Shown here piece by piece: positions 1 through 8,800 of a DNA stretch of 21,655 bases. A program made the position numbers and the translations under genes. Each line of letters opens with the position of its first letter. Position 1 is the first letter of the stretch. The notes below the pieces were generated by a model. That model ran no database searches, had not been told where the DNA came from, and saw only the letters and a list, made by a program, of their open reading frames with translations. The DNA comes from Andalucia godoyi (Eukaryota; Discoba; Jakobea; Jakobida; Andaluciidae): the NCBI GenBank assembly GCA_009859145.1, contig VRVR01000037.1, positions 256,451 to 278,105 of the forward strand, read 5' to 3'.

Positions 1-1
1 C

Positions 2-76
2 ATAGTCTGTGAGCCCCGGGTAAAACGCATCCTCGAGGAGTACGGCGTGCGAGAATCATACTCGCTGGCGCGTTGA
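2..76 (+). CDS. 3' end of an upstream gene (partial, product unknown)
   Basis: Frame 2 is open from the left edge to a TGA at 74-76. It reads as a 24-residue C-terminal tail with a polar, helix-like segment (RVKRILEEYG) ending in SLAR. The codons are mixed and GC-rich like those of the confident genes. A non-coding, A-rich stretch and then a hairpin with a T-run follow the stop, which fits the end of a gene. The family cannot be recognised from so short a piece. It may be chance, since 24 open codons alone are not significant; the downstream layout is the main support. Confidence 0.35.
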   Translation: MVCEPRVKRILEEYGVRESYSLAR

Positions 77-119
77 CACCGATATCTGAAACCAAAACAA
101 AAATCGCGACAACTAGAGG

Positions 120-146
120 AGGTGCTGCGGACCGCACCACCTTTTT
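120..146 (+). terminator. Hairpin followed by a T-run
   Basis: AGGTG (120-124) pairs with CACCT (138-142), and TGCG (126-129) pairs with CGCA (133-136). There is one C-C mismatch and a 3-base loop, and T142-T146 follow directly. It sits about 45 bases after the stop of the partial gene at the left edge. It looks like a bacterial intrinsic terminator, but the window is eukaryotic, so it may instead be an mRNA 3' end structure or chance. The pairing is seen; the role is not known. Confidence 0.3.
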
Positions 147-559
147 GTAGTCATGCACACAGATGGTTTCTGCCAAGTTGTATGACTTCTTGTCTCCCTC
201 GAACCGCTTCCCGAATACAAATGAAAGGGGTGCTTCAAGGATCGAAAGACTGATAGAAGACGCTGTTTTTTTTCTTCTGGCAGACGTACAACCGTTGGAA
301 TATGTTGCTATCTATCTAGAGAGAATGTCAGCCGATTCGACTTTTCCATGGTGTCGGTAGTCAAAGCAAGTTCCCCGGAAATCACGGTGAATCGCTATCA
401 CCAATATCCCGTTGCTGGGGGAAGTTGAGCACCCGCGATGTTCCCATCGGAGGTTGTGATTCTGCCCTTCCACCGGATTTCTGTTTCATACAGTGGAATA
501 TCGAGCAAGTCAACAACGAGAATTGGAACAGTTTTGTATGCAGCAAGGAAGCCGGAAGG

Positions 560-567
560 TATATAAG
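560..567 (+). promoter_or_regulatory. TATA box ahead of the KGG protein gene
   Basis: The sequence TATATAAG lies 105 bases upstream of the ATG at 665. The interval is followed by an A-rich, C-rich leader that ends in CACAATG, typical of a short eukaryotic 5' leader. A TATA-driven promoter fits a gene that is strongly induced by stress or starvation, as con-10-type genes are in fungi. No bacterial ribosome-binding site is present. Confidence 0.5.
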
Positions 568-664
568 CATGATGGCTCTTTGCCTCGGGCTCCAAATTGT
601 TTCTTCGCCCACCAGCCAGTCCCACCAAAAAAGAAAACAAGAAAACTCAAAGACCTCCATCACA

Positions 665-883
665 ATGAGCAGCAACCGTCAGCAGGATCAGGATATGTCG
701 GACAGCGGCGATCAGCGTGGCTTCGCCTCCATGGACCCTGAGCAGCAGCGATCAATTGCAAGCAAGGGCGGACTGACCGCCCAGGCGCATGCCCACGGAT
801 ATGCCAATCCTGACGACTACCAGGAAGCAAAGGACAAGGGCGAGGTCGAATTCTCCCGCGGCGAGTCGCAGAACGAGGACTAA
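665..883 (+). CDS. KGG-motif (con-10-like) stress protein, 72 aa
   Basis: This is a small, very hydrophilic protein. Residues about 18-37 carry the signature GFASMDPEQQRSIASKGG of the KGG/con-10 family (stress-induced motif, known from enterobacterial general-stress proteins and fungal conidiation protein 10). A second, looser unit follows (HGYANPDDYQEAKDKG), and the tail is acidic. There is no signal peptide, membrane segment or cysteine. Family members are thought to be disordered, cytosolic and made on starvation, desiccation or sporulation; a biochemical role is not established. The ATG at 665 was chosen because it follows a TATA box by about 100 bases, has A at -3, and the family begins just before this motif. 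The frame is open further upstream but runs across the TATA box. Only one clear KGG copy is present, whereas family members often have two or three. Confidence 0.8.
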   Translation: MSSNRQQDQDMSDSGDQRGFASMDPEQQRSIASKGGLTAQAHAHGYANPDDYQEAKDKGEVEFSRGESQNED

Positions 884-948
884 AACAGTTCTGTTGAGCA
901 ACCAGATCTTGTTGGCAACTACGTCTCAGTTGTATGACTGTTGATACA

Positions 949-954
949 ATTAAA
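949..954 (+). terminator. Possible polyadenylation signal (ATTAAA) of the KGG gene
   Basis: ATTAAA occurs 66 bases after the TAA of the KGG protein gene, a normal distance for a eukaryotic poly(A) signal. It is a six-base match, so chance is possible. Confidence 0.25.
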
Positions 955-2365
955 CACAAAAGGCGTCGCATAAACTTTCGGGCATTTCTTGTTTTCCACA
1001 GTGGCGCCGCATGATGGCAATTTCCACACAGTGTGTCGAAGGTTGGTCAAAATCCTTCTGATTTTGACACATCGATAGACAAAAGCCAGATGACCAACCC
1101 CCCCTGCAGTTTCTCTCTCGGAGGTTTTGAGTGCGCTCGAACAGCACAGAAAACGAAAACTTGGCTTGTTCGTGTTGTGGAGATAGAAAACATCGAAGTG
1201 CTTTTTCCTGGTTCCCAAGGTCCAAACGGTTCTAACGAATGCATTCATTGATCGATTCGAGAGCTCTGTCGAAGAATAGGTTGTTTTTGTTTTCTCCTCG
1301 CAAACAACCTACTTTTCATGCTCATGACGGACTTCGAGAACTGCTTTTTTTAGGGGACGGCTGACCGTTTTGCGCATGAACATCAAAGGAACATCACGTC
1401 GGAGGTTTGTTTATTTCTAACCCTATGGAACGCGATGTTATTACCATAGGCAACTCTAGATTTTCTTCGTTTTTTATTACGATTCTTCACTTTTTCTTCT
1501 TCTTTCTATGTCTGCTTGTCTGCTTGCGCTTTAAATAATCGAACCCTCAAGCAGCACCTTTCATCATAGACAAAACACGTCTCATGGCTCCATAGAGGGA
1601 TACTTCCCAACAAAACCAAACCGGCCATCCCCGAAGATGCCGAGAACCAAGAAACTTGTTGATTCCCTTCTCCTCGCAACTTGCTGAGCAAGCGGATGAT
1701 CATCAAATCACCAAGAAGTGTGATCGATTGCGCGTTCGGAATGTGCTTTCAAGTCAGAGAACAAGATGGAGCAAAGGGCAAAAAGAGTCCTCAGGGGCGG
1801 CGTCGTTCGCCGACTACATTCTGCTTCCTCCGACATTCAGTTTTGAGTGTTGAATCGACTGGGAGAATATGCTGGCTGCGATGACCCTTTTTGATGTCGA
1901 GTTGGTGTTCGCCCCAAAAACCAAAAACAAAAAACATGTGGTTTGGATCTGTCTTCTGGCCTTGGCCCCCTAAGTGTTTGAAAATGAAACGAAGATCGCA
2001 AGCGTCCCGACCTTCGGCAGCATCTACTCAGCCAGGACAAAAGTTCGTGTGGCAACCAGTTGCAGACGCCGCAAGACTGTTCTGAACAGGCTGGACCATT
2101 TTTAATTCATGTATTTCCGCCCTGCGAACGCTTTTGAATTTGGTGGTCAAGCATGTTTATGCGAATACAACCGGACTGCATGCCGCACAACACCGGGACA
2201 CATGTGCTGGAAGTTCCATAGAAGTTGGTTTTTGATTTTTATCACCCACATTTATTATTTATTGTAAAATGTGTTTTTAATATTGTGAAAAATGGCATCC
2301 AAATTGTGAAAGTCTGTGAATTTGTGACGTTTCTTCCCAACCAGTGTTCCAACAGCTTCCATTTC
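955..2365. other. Non-coding stretch between the KGG gene and the nitrilase gene
   Basis: About 1.4 kb with only short, overlapping open frames on both strands, none with a recognisable motif. It contains one perfect 10-base inverted repeat (listed separately), a T/C-rich stretch near 1460-1510, and an AT-rich stretch at about 2220-2330 just upstream of the nitrilase start. No tRNA or other structured RNA was recognised. Confidence 0.5.
1277..1311. repeat. Inverted repeat, 10-base perfect arms
   Basis: TAGGTTGTTT at 1277-1286 is the exact reverse complement of AAACAACCTA at 1302-1311, with a 15-base T/C-rich spacer. It lies in the non-coding stretch with no gene closer than about 400 bases. 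It could form a hairpin in DNA or RNA, or be a small binding palindrome. Nothing nearby tells which. Confidence 0.4.
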
Positions 2366-3256
2366 ATGTTGAAACTTGCATTGCTGCGCGAAGTCTTTCC
2401 CCACATTGTCAGCACCGACGAGGACGCTGAAAAGGCTGAAAGAGAGTTGTTTGCGCGATATGCTACAGAAGCACGAGATCATGGTGCCCATTTGATTGTG
2501 CTTCCGGAAATCCCTTTCAACGAATGGGTTCCAGGGCTAGACGTGACAAAACCTCGAAGCGAAGACGCTGAAGAAGAGAAAGGACCTCGTTATCGATTCG
2601 CACAGCAAACATCCAAAGACGTTGGCATAGGAATTTTCGCGGGATGCATTGTCAGAGATGCCAAAGATGGACAGCGATATAATGAATGCTGGATGTTCGA
2701 TGAAAGTGGAAGGCTCCTAACGTCGTACCGCAAATTGCATTTGCCTCACGACAAAGGGTTTCGAGAGGATACTCACTATCGAGAAGGTCATCAGATCCCA
2801 GAAGAAATCCTTTTCAAAGGTTGTCGCGTAATTCCTCTGATCTGTTCCGATCTCATGCGCCCGTTTGATGCCATGCTTATGCGTCCAGACTTAATCATCA
2901 ACTGTCGCGCAGATGAAACTGCCAAGGCATGGCAATGGAAGTCTGTCGCTCAAGCAACGTCTTTAATTGGCGCATGCTACGTCGTTTCAGTCCCTCGGCC
3001 TCGGGAAGAATTTGGAGTGCAACTCGGCGGACCCTCCTTTTGTTACGGCTGTGATGGCAATATAGTGTTGGAATCCGAAGCGACACTGGAATATGTGGAA
3101 ATCGACGGCCACAGGGCAGACGAACAACAAATGAACGAGTATCCAGGCTATCTGTCCTTGCGACTGGATTTATATCCAGTGGCTCTCAAACGGGCGACAT
3201 TGTGTGCTGCAGAAAGGGATTTATCACCAAAAAGTCCCGGTGTTTCTGAAAACTGA
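2366..3256 (+). CDS. Carbon-nitrogen hydrolase (nitrilase superfamily), 296 aa
   Basis: This is a single-domain enzyme of the nitrilase/amidase superfamily, which hydrolyses non-peptide C-N bonds. The catalytic Glu-Lys-Cys triad is in place: E48 in LPEIPFNEW, K123 in YRKLHLPHDKGF, and C160 in PLICSDLMRP. The fold starts at once with strand 1 (LKLALLREVFP), which is why the ATG at 2366 was preferred. The same frame is open for 47 codons upstream, but that part is AT-rich, lysine/phenylalanine-rich and unlike the family. The length is typical (about 270-330). There is no signal peptide, so it is probably cytosolic. The substrate cannot be read from sequence: the residues after the catalytic Cys (SDLMRP) and the long acidic insert near residues 63-74 do not match a subgroup I can name. 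The gene stands alone and converges on the surface-protein gene downstream. Confidence 0.9.
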   Translation: MLKLALLREVFPHIVSTDEDAEKAERELFARYATEARDHGAHLIVLPEIPFNEWVPGLDVTKPRSEDAEEEKGPRYRFAQQTSKDVGIGIFAGCIVRDAKDGQRYNECWMFDESGRLLTSYRKLHLPHDKGFREDTHYREGHQIPEEILFKGCRVIPLICSDLMRPFDAMLMRPDLIINCRADETAKAWQWKSVAQATSLIGACYVVSVPRPREEFGVQLGGPSFCYGCDGNIVLESEATLEYVEIDGHRADEQQMNEYPGYLSLRLDLYPVALKRATLCAAERDLSPKSPGVSEN

Positions 3257-3562
3257 CGCGACAGGTTCGCCATGCAGCATTATTGGAGTACACACTCACG
3301 GCTTGCCAAAAATCCGGTGGATAACCCACGGTTCACATATGCATGGCATAGGTCACGCTTCAGCAGACGATCACGCCTCTATCTTCCTGCGTGTATTTCT
3401 TTGGTTGCATCACTGCAAAGCGCTGAAATGCCGCAGATGTCAAATCACGTTAAGCAAGACAGCTCTCTGAAGCCCGGTCAGGAAAAAAAACCCCGCTATT
3501 TGGTTTACTGTTGTTGCCGACGGAGGTTGTATTATAGTTGATATGGGGGGCTGTAAAACCAA
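3257..3562. other. Convergent intergenic stretch
   Basis: This is the 3' side of both the nitrilase gene (plus) and the surface-protein gene (minus). It has a run of eight A at about 3483-3490. No gene or structured RNA is recognised. Short frames here appear to be chance. Confidence 0.45.
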
Positions 3563-3568
3563 TTTATT
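3563..3568 (-). terminator. Polyadenylation signal AATAAA for the minus-strand surface protein
   Basis: On the minus strand this reads AATAAA, 61 bases beyond the TAG stop at 3629. That is the expected place for a eukaryotic poly(A) signal, and the reduced GTPase gene has the same arrangement. Confidence 0.45.
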
Positions 3569-3628
3569 TCTTTCATTGTAAACCAGCCCTTGGAATGCAA
3601 ATCAACGGACAGGAAAGACAAGTCAATA

Positions 3629-4195
3629 CTAGGCGGTGAAGAAGACGCATGAGATGACGGCGACGACGACGGCGAATGCAGCGGAGATTCCGAAAGATTC
3701 TGCGGCGGAGCTGGAGACACATCCCTGACAGTTGGTAATTCCTTCCGCGTTTGTAGCGCTGGTGATGGCACGGTAGATGTTGGTAGTTGCGGTGACGCCT
3801 CCGGAGGCATAGCTCACCGTTCCGATGGACATGAAAATGACGTTGTCGCACGAAAACGAGGAGTTGTAGTAAACGGAAACGCGGACATCGCCGACTGCTG
3901 GGGCGGCCTTCTGGATCTGGCACATGTACCGGGTACCGGCACCGGAGAGCGAGCTGGCCATGCAAGACACATCGGAAGCAACTCCTGTGGGCGTGTAGGT
4001 ATTTCCGCCGGCAGTGATTGTGGACGCTGTCGCTGTGACGACGAGGCTTGCGGGACAGGTCGACTCGGTAGCCAAGCAGATCTGACCGTACGTGCCGGCA
4101 GCTGCAGAGAGAACAGTAGAGATTGTTGAAGGACACTGTGCAGAAGCACGCGCCAGGAAAAACACAAGAGCAACAATGGACAGGACACAACGCAT
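3629..4195 (-). CDS. Small secreted, probably GPI-anchored surface protein, 188 aa
   Basis: The protein starts with a clear signal peptide (residues 1 to about 20, MRCVLSIVALVFFLARASAQ) with a likely cleavage after ASA-Q. The ectodomain is rich in Ser/Thr/Ala/Gly and has eight cysteines, one N-glycosylation site (NSS), and no recognisable catalytic motif. It ends with a small-residue stretch (SSSAAES) and a hydrophobic C-terminal tail (about 171-188, SAAFAVVVAVISCVFFTA) with nothing after it, the classic layout of a GPI-anchor signal. The ATG at 4195 was chosen over one 18 codons upstream because it places the signal peptide at the N terminus. A minus-strand TATA box lies about 125 bases upstream and an AATAAA downstream. 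The family is not recognised, and the function (cell-wall structure, adhesion or coat) is inference. A single-pass membrane anchor is the alternative to GPI. Confidence 0.75.
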   Translation of the reverse strand: MRCVLSIVALVFFLARASAQCPSTISTVLSAAAGTYGQICLATESTCPASLVVTATASTITAGGNTYTPTGVASDVSCMASSLSGAGTRYMCQIQKAAPAVGDVRVSVYYNSSFSCDNVIFMSIGTVSYASGGVTATTNIYRAITSATNAEGITNCQGCVSSSAAESFGISAAFAVVVAVISCVFFTA

Positions 4196-4318
4196 GAGAC
4201 TGAGTGACAGAATCGGTTCAGAGGGTACCGGAAAGAATTGATGCAACATAAATAAATCAGGAAAAGGGGAAAAAAAGAAGAAAAGGAGAGGATCGAGAAC
4301 GGAACGTGATTCTCATGT

Positions 4319-4327
4319 TATTTATAA
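4319..4327 (-). promoter_or_regulatory. TATA box of the surface-protein gene
   Basis: The minus strand reads TATAAATAA about 125 bases before the ATG at 4195. A purine-rich leader (long A/G run on the plus strand at about 4259-4290, hence a T/C-rich leader on the transcript) lies between. Position and sequence match the TATA box ahead of the KGG gene. Confidence 0.45.
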
Positions 4328-4371
4328 TCAAGGCGCCCCGTCGCATCCGCTTCGCCCCAGAGGATCTCCTC

Positions 4372-4985
4372 TTAGAAACTGCGAATCTCCACGTGACGGG
4401 ATGACGATATGTCGGACCAACTCGGACAATTGCTTAAAAGTCCGGTGATGAGCAAAAAGTGCAGAGCCTTTGCAGGCGTGTCTGAGCGAAAGGCAAAAAG
4501 ATTCGACAAAACTATGGACATCAAAGTATCATAGACGGCGTCTGTTTTTTCTACGCTGTGGAATCCAGCAAACTTCATGGTGTGTTTCGGAAGTCCGCTT
4601 GATACGTCCCGAAGACTTCAGCAGGGCGGTGATTTTTGAGCCATAGCCGCTGCACCTCTCTCTCTCTCTCTCTCTCTTGTTTCTTCCGCGACTTCTGACG
4701 TTCTGCCGGAAGACCGCATGCGGATTTCTACGAGATGCTCACGTACCAGGATCCAGTGATAATGATCGACGTCGAATAAATTTATCCAGGAATCCGCCAA
4801 ACCTTCCAGAACGATGTTATCAGCCAGAGGGACGCGAAATCGGTTCAGCAATGCTTGCAGCAAATACCCAACACAATCACAACGGAAAACATTCAGTTTC
4901 ATCAGCAAGTATTCATAAGAAACCGTCACAACATGTACTCTCATGATTTGAAAAAAGTCGATCATGCACTTTGAACATTCGGTTT
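4372..4985 (-). pseudogene. Uncertain minus-strand gene, interrupted by an in-frame TGA
   Basis: One minus-strand frame is open from about 4985, with an ATG at 4963-4965. It runs 115 codons to a TGA at 4618-4620, then stays open for another 82 codons to a TAA at 4372-4374, with a second ATG at 4578. The first part is hydrophobic and aromatic near the start (YEYLLMKLNVF, GYLLQALLNRF), then contains ADSWINLFDVDHYHWILV. An (AG)n microsatellite gives an Arg-Glu repeat (RERERERG) just before the TGA. The second part includes AVYDTLMSIVLSNLFAF. No family is recognised. It could be a 115-aa gene, two short genes, a broken gene, or chance open sequence. The surroundings are microsatellite-rich, which argues for caution. 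Confidence 0.25.
4656..4677. repeat. (CT)11 microsatellite
   Basis: A perfect CT dinucleotide run. On the minus strand it lies inside the uncertain open frame and encodes alternating Arg-Glu. Confidence 0.9.
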
Positions 4986-5055
4986 AATGTTCCAAGAAAT
5001 GATTTCCGCGCAAAGACGGACAGTTTCTGGGTCCAGAAAAAGAAAGCACCTTCCT

Positions 5056-5091
<36 letters not shown>

Positions 5092-5773
5092 TGCTTGTTT
5101 GTTTATTTTTGTCGTGATTGTTGGTGGCTTTTTCTGAGGCATCCGACGGAGCGGGCACATACAACCAGAATGCGTCTGATGTCGTCGTCAACTGGCAGCA
5201 AGCACCGAACTGGGTATGTGGGTCATCAGCGCACACGATCGGTAAATACGAATCCCTGGATGCAAAAGCGGAGGACGAAGCGATATCCGGACTTCAGAAG
5301 CGATGGTAGCCATGCTGGGACCGTTTTCTTGCAAGAGGAAAACGGCACCGCTGATGGCGAAAAGTGGGGGGGCTGGGGCTGGGACGAGGAAAAAAAGGGT
5401 TGCCTGCATTGGTTTCGTGTCGAATCTGTACTTTAGATCTTGCGATGAGAAGTGCTTTTCGAGTAGATTGGACGAAGTGCGCAGTTGATGCACAAGCATG
5501 CCGACGGAGCAGGACCAGATGCGGGCCGACCTGCATGCATACATAGCAGAAGCAACAGTCCCGACGGAGCCCCTGTTTTCCTTTTCAGGTAATGCACGTG
5601 CATGTCCATCATCAGAAATGGTCCCACTTCCCTTTTTGAAACACTTGCTTTCTCCAGTTTGCCGCCGCACGTTTTTCCGCCCGGAGAATCTACAGCCTTC
5701 CAAGATTTCAGTTCTTCTTGGAACCACCGTCGCGAGCGTACTGTCAACAGATGGCGGAGGTTCTCATCTGCAG
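4986..5773. other. Unresolved stretch upstream of the ATPase gene
   Basis: About 0.8 kb with several overlapping frames of 60-180 codons on both strands, none with a recognisable motif, so none is called. It presumably includes the promoter and 5' leader of the ATPase gene, but no clear TATA box was found. The plus-strand frame from the ATG at 5498 is continuous with the ATPase. It is treated as leader because it runs through the CTT repeat and has no ATPase similarity. Confidence 0.4.
5055..5093. repeat. T13 tract followed by a (GT)n microsatellite
   Basis: Thirteen T (5055-5067) are followed by GG and a GT run from 5069 to 5093. Simple-sequence repeat in a stretch without a confident gene. 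Confidence 0.9.
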
Positions 5774-5828
5774 CTTCTTCTTCTTCTTCTTCTTCTTCTT
5801 CTTCTTCTTCTTCTTCTTCTTCTTCTTC
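5774..5828 (+). repeat. (CTT)18 trinucleotide repeat in the ATPase leader
   Basis: A CTT/TTC run of 55 bases ends 26 bases before the ATPase ATG. On the transcript it is a long pyrimidine tract. In the frame continuous with the ATPase it would encode about 18 Leu. It is followed by a CAA/CCA/AAC-rich leader (CAACAACCACCACC) typical of an efficiently translated 5' leader. Confidence 0.9.
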
Positions 5829-5854
5829 CTCAACAACCACCACCAAACAAAACG

Positions 5855-8800
5855 ATGAGCGACCGTATGGATAATCCGGAGCTTGCCTGCAGCTACAGTG
5901 CAGAGGTCTCGGACATCCAGCGGAGCGCGCAGGTTCCGCATCTCGACAGCGGCATTCACTCCATGTCAGTCGACCGAAGAACTGAGGAGTACGGCTCAAA
6001 CTTTATAGATTTGCAGTCTGGAGAGACTCTGTGGACTATTCTGATGAAAAACTTTCTGAACCCTATGAATGCCATTCTTGGGTTTGTCGCAGTAATATCC
6101 GCAGTCCATTTCGACTGGGTTGAATTCACCGTGGTTATGTTCCTGATTCTCTTCAATTCCGTGCTTGCAACTTACCAAGAGTACTCATCCGAAATGTCCA
6201 TGAAGGCCCTCAGACAGATGACGTCCGGAACGGCGAAAGTGATTCGAGACGGCGAAACGTCTGTCATCAATATTGACTCTGTGGTTGTGGGAGACGTGGT
6301 TGTTCTGGACCACGGTGCTCAGGTCCCTGCAGACCTGCGGTTGTTTCTAACTTCTCAGCTGGAAATTGATGAGTCCATCTTGACCGGTGAGTCGGTTCCA
6401 GTCTCGAAGCATACCAACCGTATTGCAGAACCGAACCTCGCCCTTGGGGATCGCAAGAACATGGCGTTTCGGCAGACAGTCGTCACGTCCGGTCGTGGGT
6501 GCGGAATTGTAACTGCCGTCGGTGCGAAGACGGAAATGGGGAAGATTTCTGCTCGTCTGACGTCCACAACTTCCAAGAAGACACCGCTGCAGAAAAGGGT
6601 AGAGAGACTGATGTACATACTGTTAGTGCTTGCTATTCTAATCGCACTTGTCGTTTTTGCTGCAAATGATTGGTCATTTGATACTCCGACAACCTTGTAT
6701 GCGTCTGCCACCGCGGTCGCACTGCTTCCGGAGGCTCTTCCTCTGACGATTACAGTTGCAATGGCACTTGGGATTCGTCGTCTTGCCAAACAGAAAGCGA
6801 TCGTTAGAAACATGCCAGCGCTCGAGGTCCTTGGTTCCATAACCGACATTTGTTCGGATAAGACGGGGACGCTGACAGAAAACAAAATGAGTGCTGTTCG
6901 CATGAAAGTTGGGTTTTGCGAACCACTGGTACTGACTGGAACTCCTACGTCGCGGTTTGCGGAGTTTTTTACAGAATCGTGCAAAGAAGTTTCCAACTCT
7001 TCCTTGTCCATCGACATTGCGCAAGGCCGCAGATCCAGCTATAACATGCAGAATTTCTTTAACTGTGCGGCTTTGTGTTCGTCCACACGGGTATATCCTG
7101 TTGGACAGTCTGGAGAACTGAAAGGGGCAGGCAATCCGACGGAAATCGCTCTCCAAGTCATGTCATGGAAGGCTCACTGTACTGCGCAAGGTCTGGAGCA
7201 GTCCGGTTGGAGGAAACTAAAAGAGTGGCCGTTCGACTCGGAAGTGAAGCGAATGGCAGTTGCGTACATGCAGAGCTCCGGCGCAGGTGATAATCACGCA
7301 TGCGAATCCTCGATGATTTTTGTTAAGGGTGCGCCGGAGCGTGTTCTGCAGGTTTGCGTTCGGTATTTCGAACCTGAAGACAGGGGCATTGAAGATGCTC
7401 GTGCGCTCTCTGAAGTGCAGAAAGAGGCACTTTTGCGTTCTGTATCTCGTTTTGGATCGCAGGGTCTCCGTGTCGTTTGCCTTGCATTTCGGCAAGGACC
7501 GTGTCCGTCTGATCTCGAGGTTTCGGGCATTTCAAGAGATGAAGTCGAAAAAGATCTAATATACCTTGGAATGGTAGGAATTTTCGACCCCCCGAGAAAA
7601 GAGTCGCAGCCCTCTGTTGCACTTTGTCAACAGGCTGGGATTACAGTGCGCATGATCACGGGGGATCATGTCAAAACGGCAACGGCAATTGGTATATCGC
7701 TGGGGATCATTCCGTCTATTGACGCTGTCGAAGAAACTCCTTCGAGTGTTGTTACCGGTCCGGAATTCGATACAGTATCGCATGGTGTTCTTGACTCCCT
7801 GAAGGATCTCCCCCGTATAGTCGCTCGATGCTCTCCCGATACAAAAGTGCGAATGATTGAAGCACTGCACCGTCGCGGGCGGATCGTTGCAGTGTCGGGA
7901 GACGGAGTAAATGATGCGCCGGCGATCAAGATTGCCGATGTCGGGTGCGCAATGGGATCCGGTACTGATGTTACCAAAGGCGTTGCTGACATTGTCATCA
8001 CCGACGATAATTTTGCAACCATCGTGAAAGCAATTGCAGAAGGGCGGCGAATTACCGCAACAATTTCAAAGTTCTTGGTTCACTTCTTGGCGACAAATGT
8101 TGCCGAGGTCATTGTGCTGATTCTTGGACTGCCGCTGAAGGACAGCGATAATCGTTCGGTATTCATTCTCTCACCTTTGCAGATTTTGTGGCTGAATTTT
8201 TTAACAGGTTCTCCATCAGCAATTGGCCTGTGTATGGATCCACCAGAGCGATCCCTTCTCCAAAGAGCACCGAGCCGCGATGGCCTTTTCACGAAAGAGG
8301 TTATTGCTGACGTGTTTGTTTATGGGACCATCATGGGAACTCTTTCACTTTCGTCGTTCATGCTGGTGTTGTTTGGATTTGGTGATGCCGAACTTGGAGT
8401 GGACTGCAATGAATCCGGGGCCGGAGTCGGGTGTTCAGACGTGCTGAGCGCACGATCCACTGCGTTTGTTTCACTGCACCTCCTCTTTCTTTTGCACGCC
8501 TACAATGTGCGTATGGCCAGGGTTTCCATTTTTCGCATGTCGTGGTTCGATAACCGGTGGCTGTACGGGTCCGTCATTTTTGGATTTTTGACATTGTTCC
8601 CCATTCTGTACATTCCGACAGTCGCATCTGTGTTTGTGCAAGCTCCGCTGGAATGGGAGTGGGCTGTAGTTGCTGCCAATCTTGTAATCTTTCTCTTCTT
8701 CACGGAAGCGTACAAGTGGCTGAAGAATCACCTGGTACCGATTGCAAAGGTTGCTGCAGAGAACTTGCAGTTTTCGCAAGAAGTACACGCCTTGCCAATT

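Noticed and set aside
382-640. Minus-strand open frames of about 80-97 codons opposite the KGG gene promoter
   Set aside because: They overlap the TATA box and leader of a confident gene on the other strand and carry no motif.
425-664. In-frame upstream extension of the KGG protein
   Set aside because: It crosses the TATA box and leader, lacks an ATG at its beginning, and the family starts just before the KGG motif.
2225-2365. In-frame upstream extension of the nitrilase
   Set aside because: It begins at a TTG, is AT-rich and unlike the family; the nitrilase fold starts right after the ATG at 2366.
6355-7017. Long minus-strand frames opposite the ATPase (also at 6674-7156 and 7666-8022)
   Set aside because: Shadows of the ATPase coding frame; no motif of their own.
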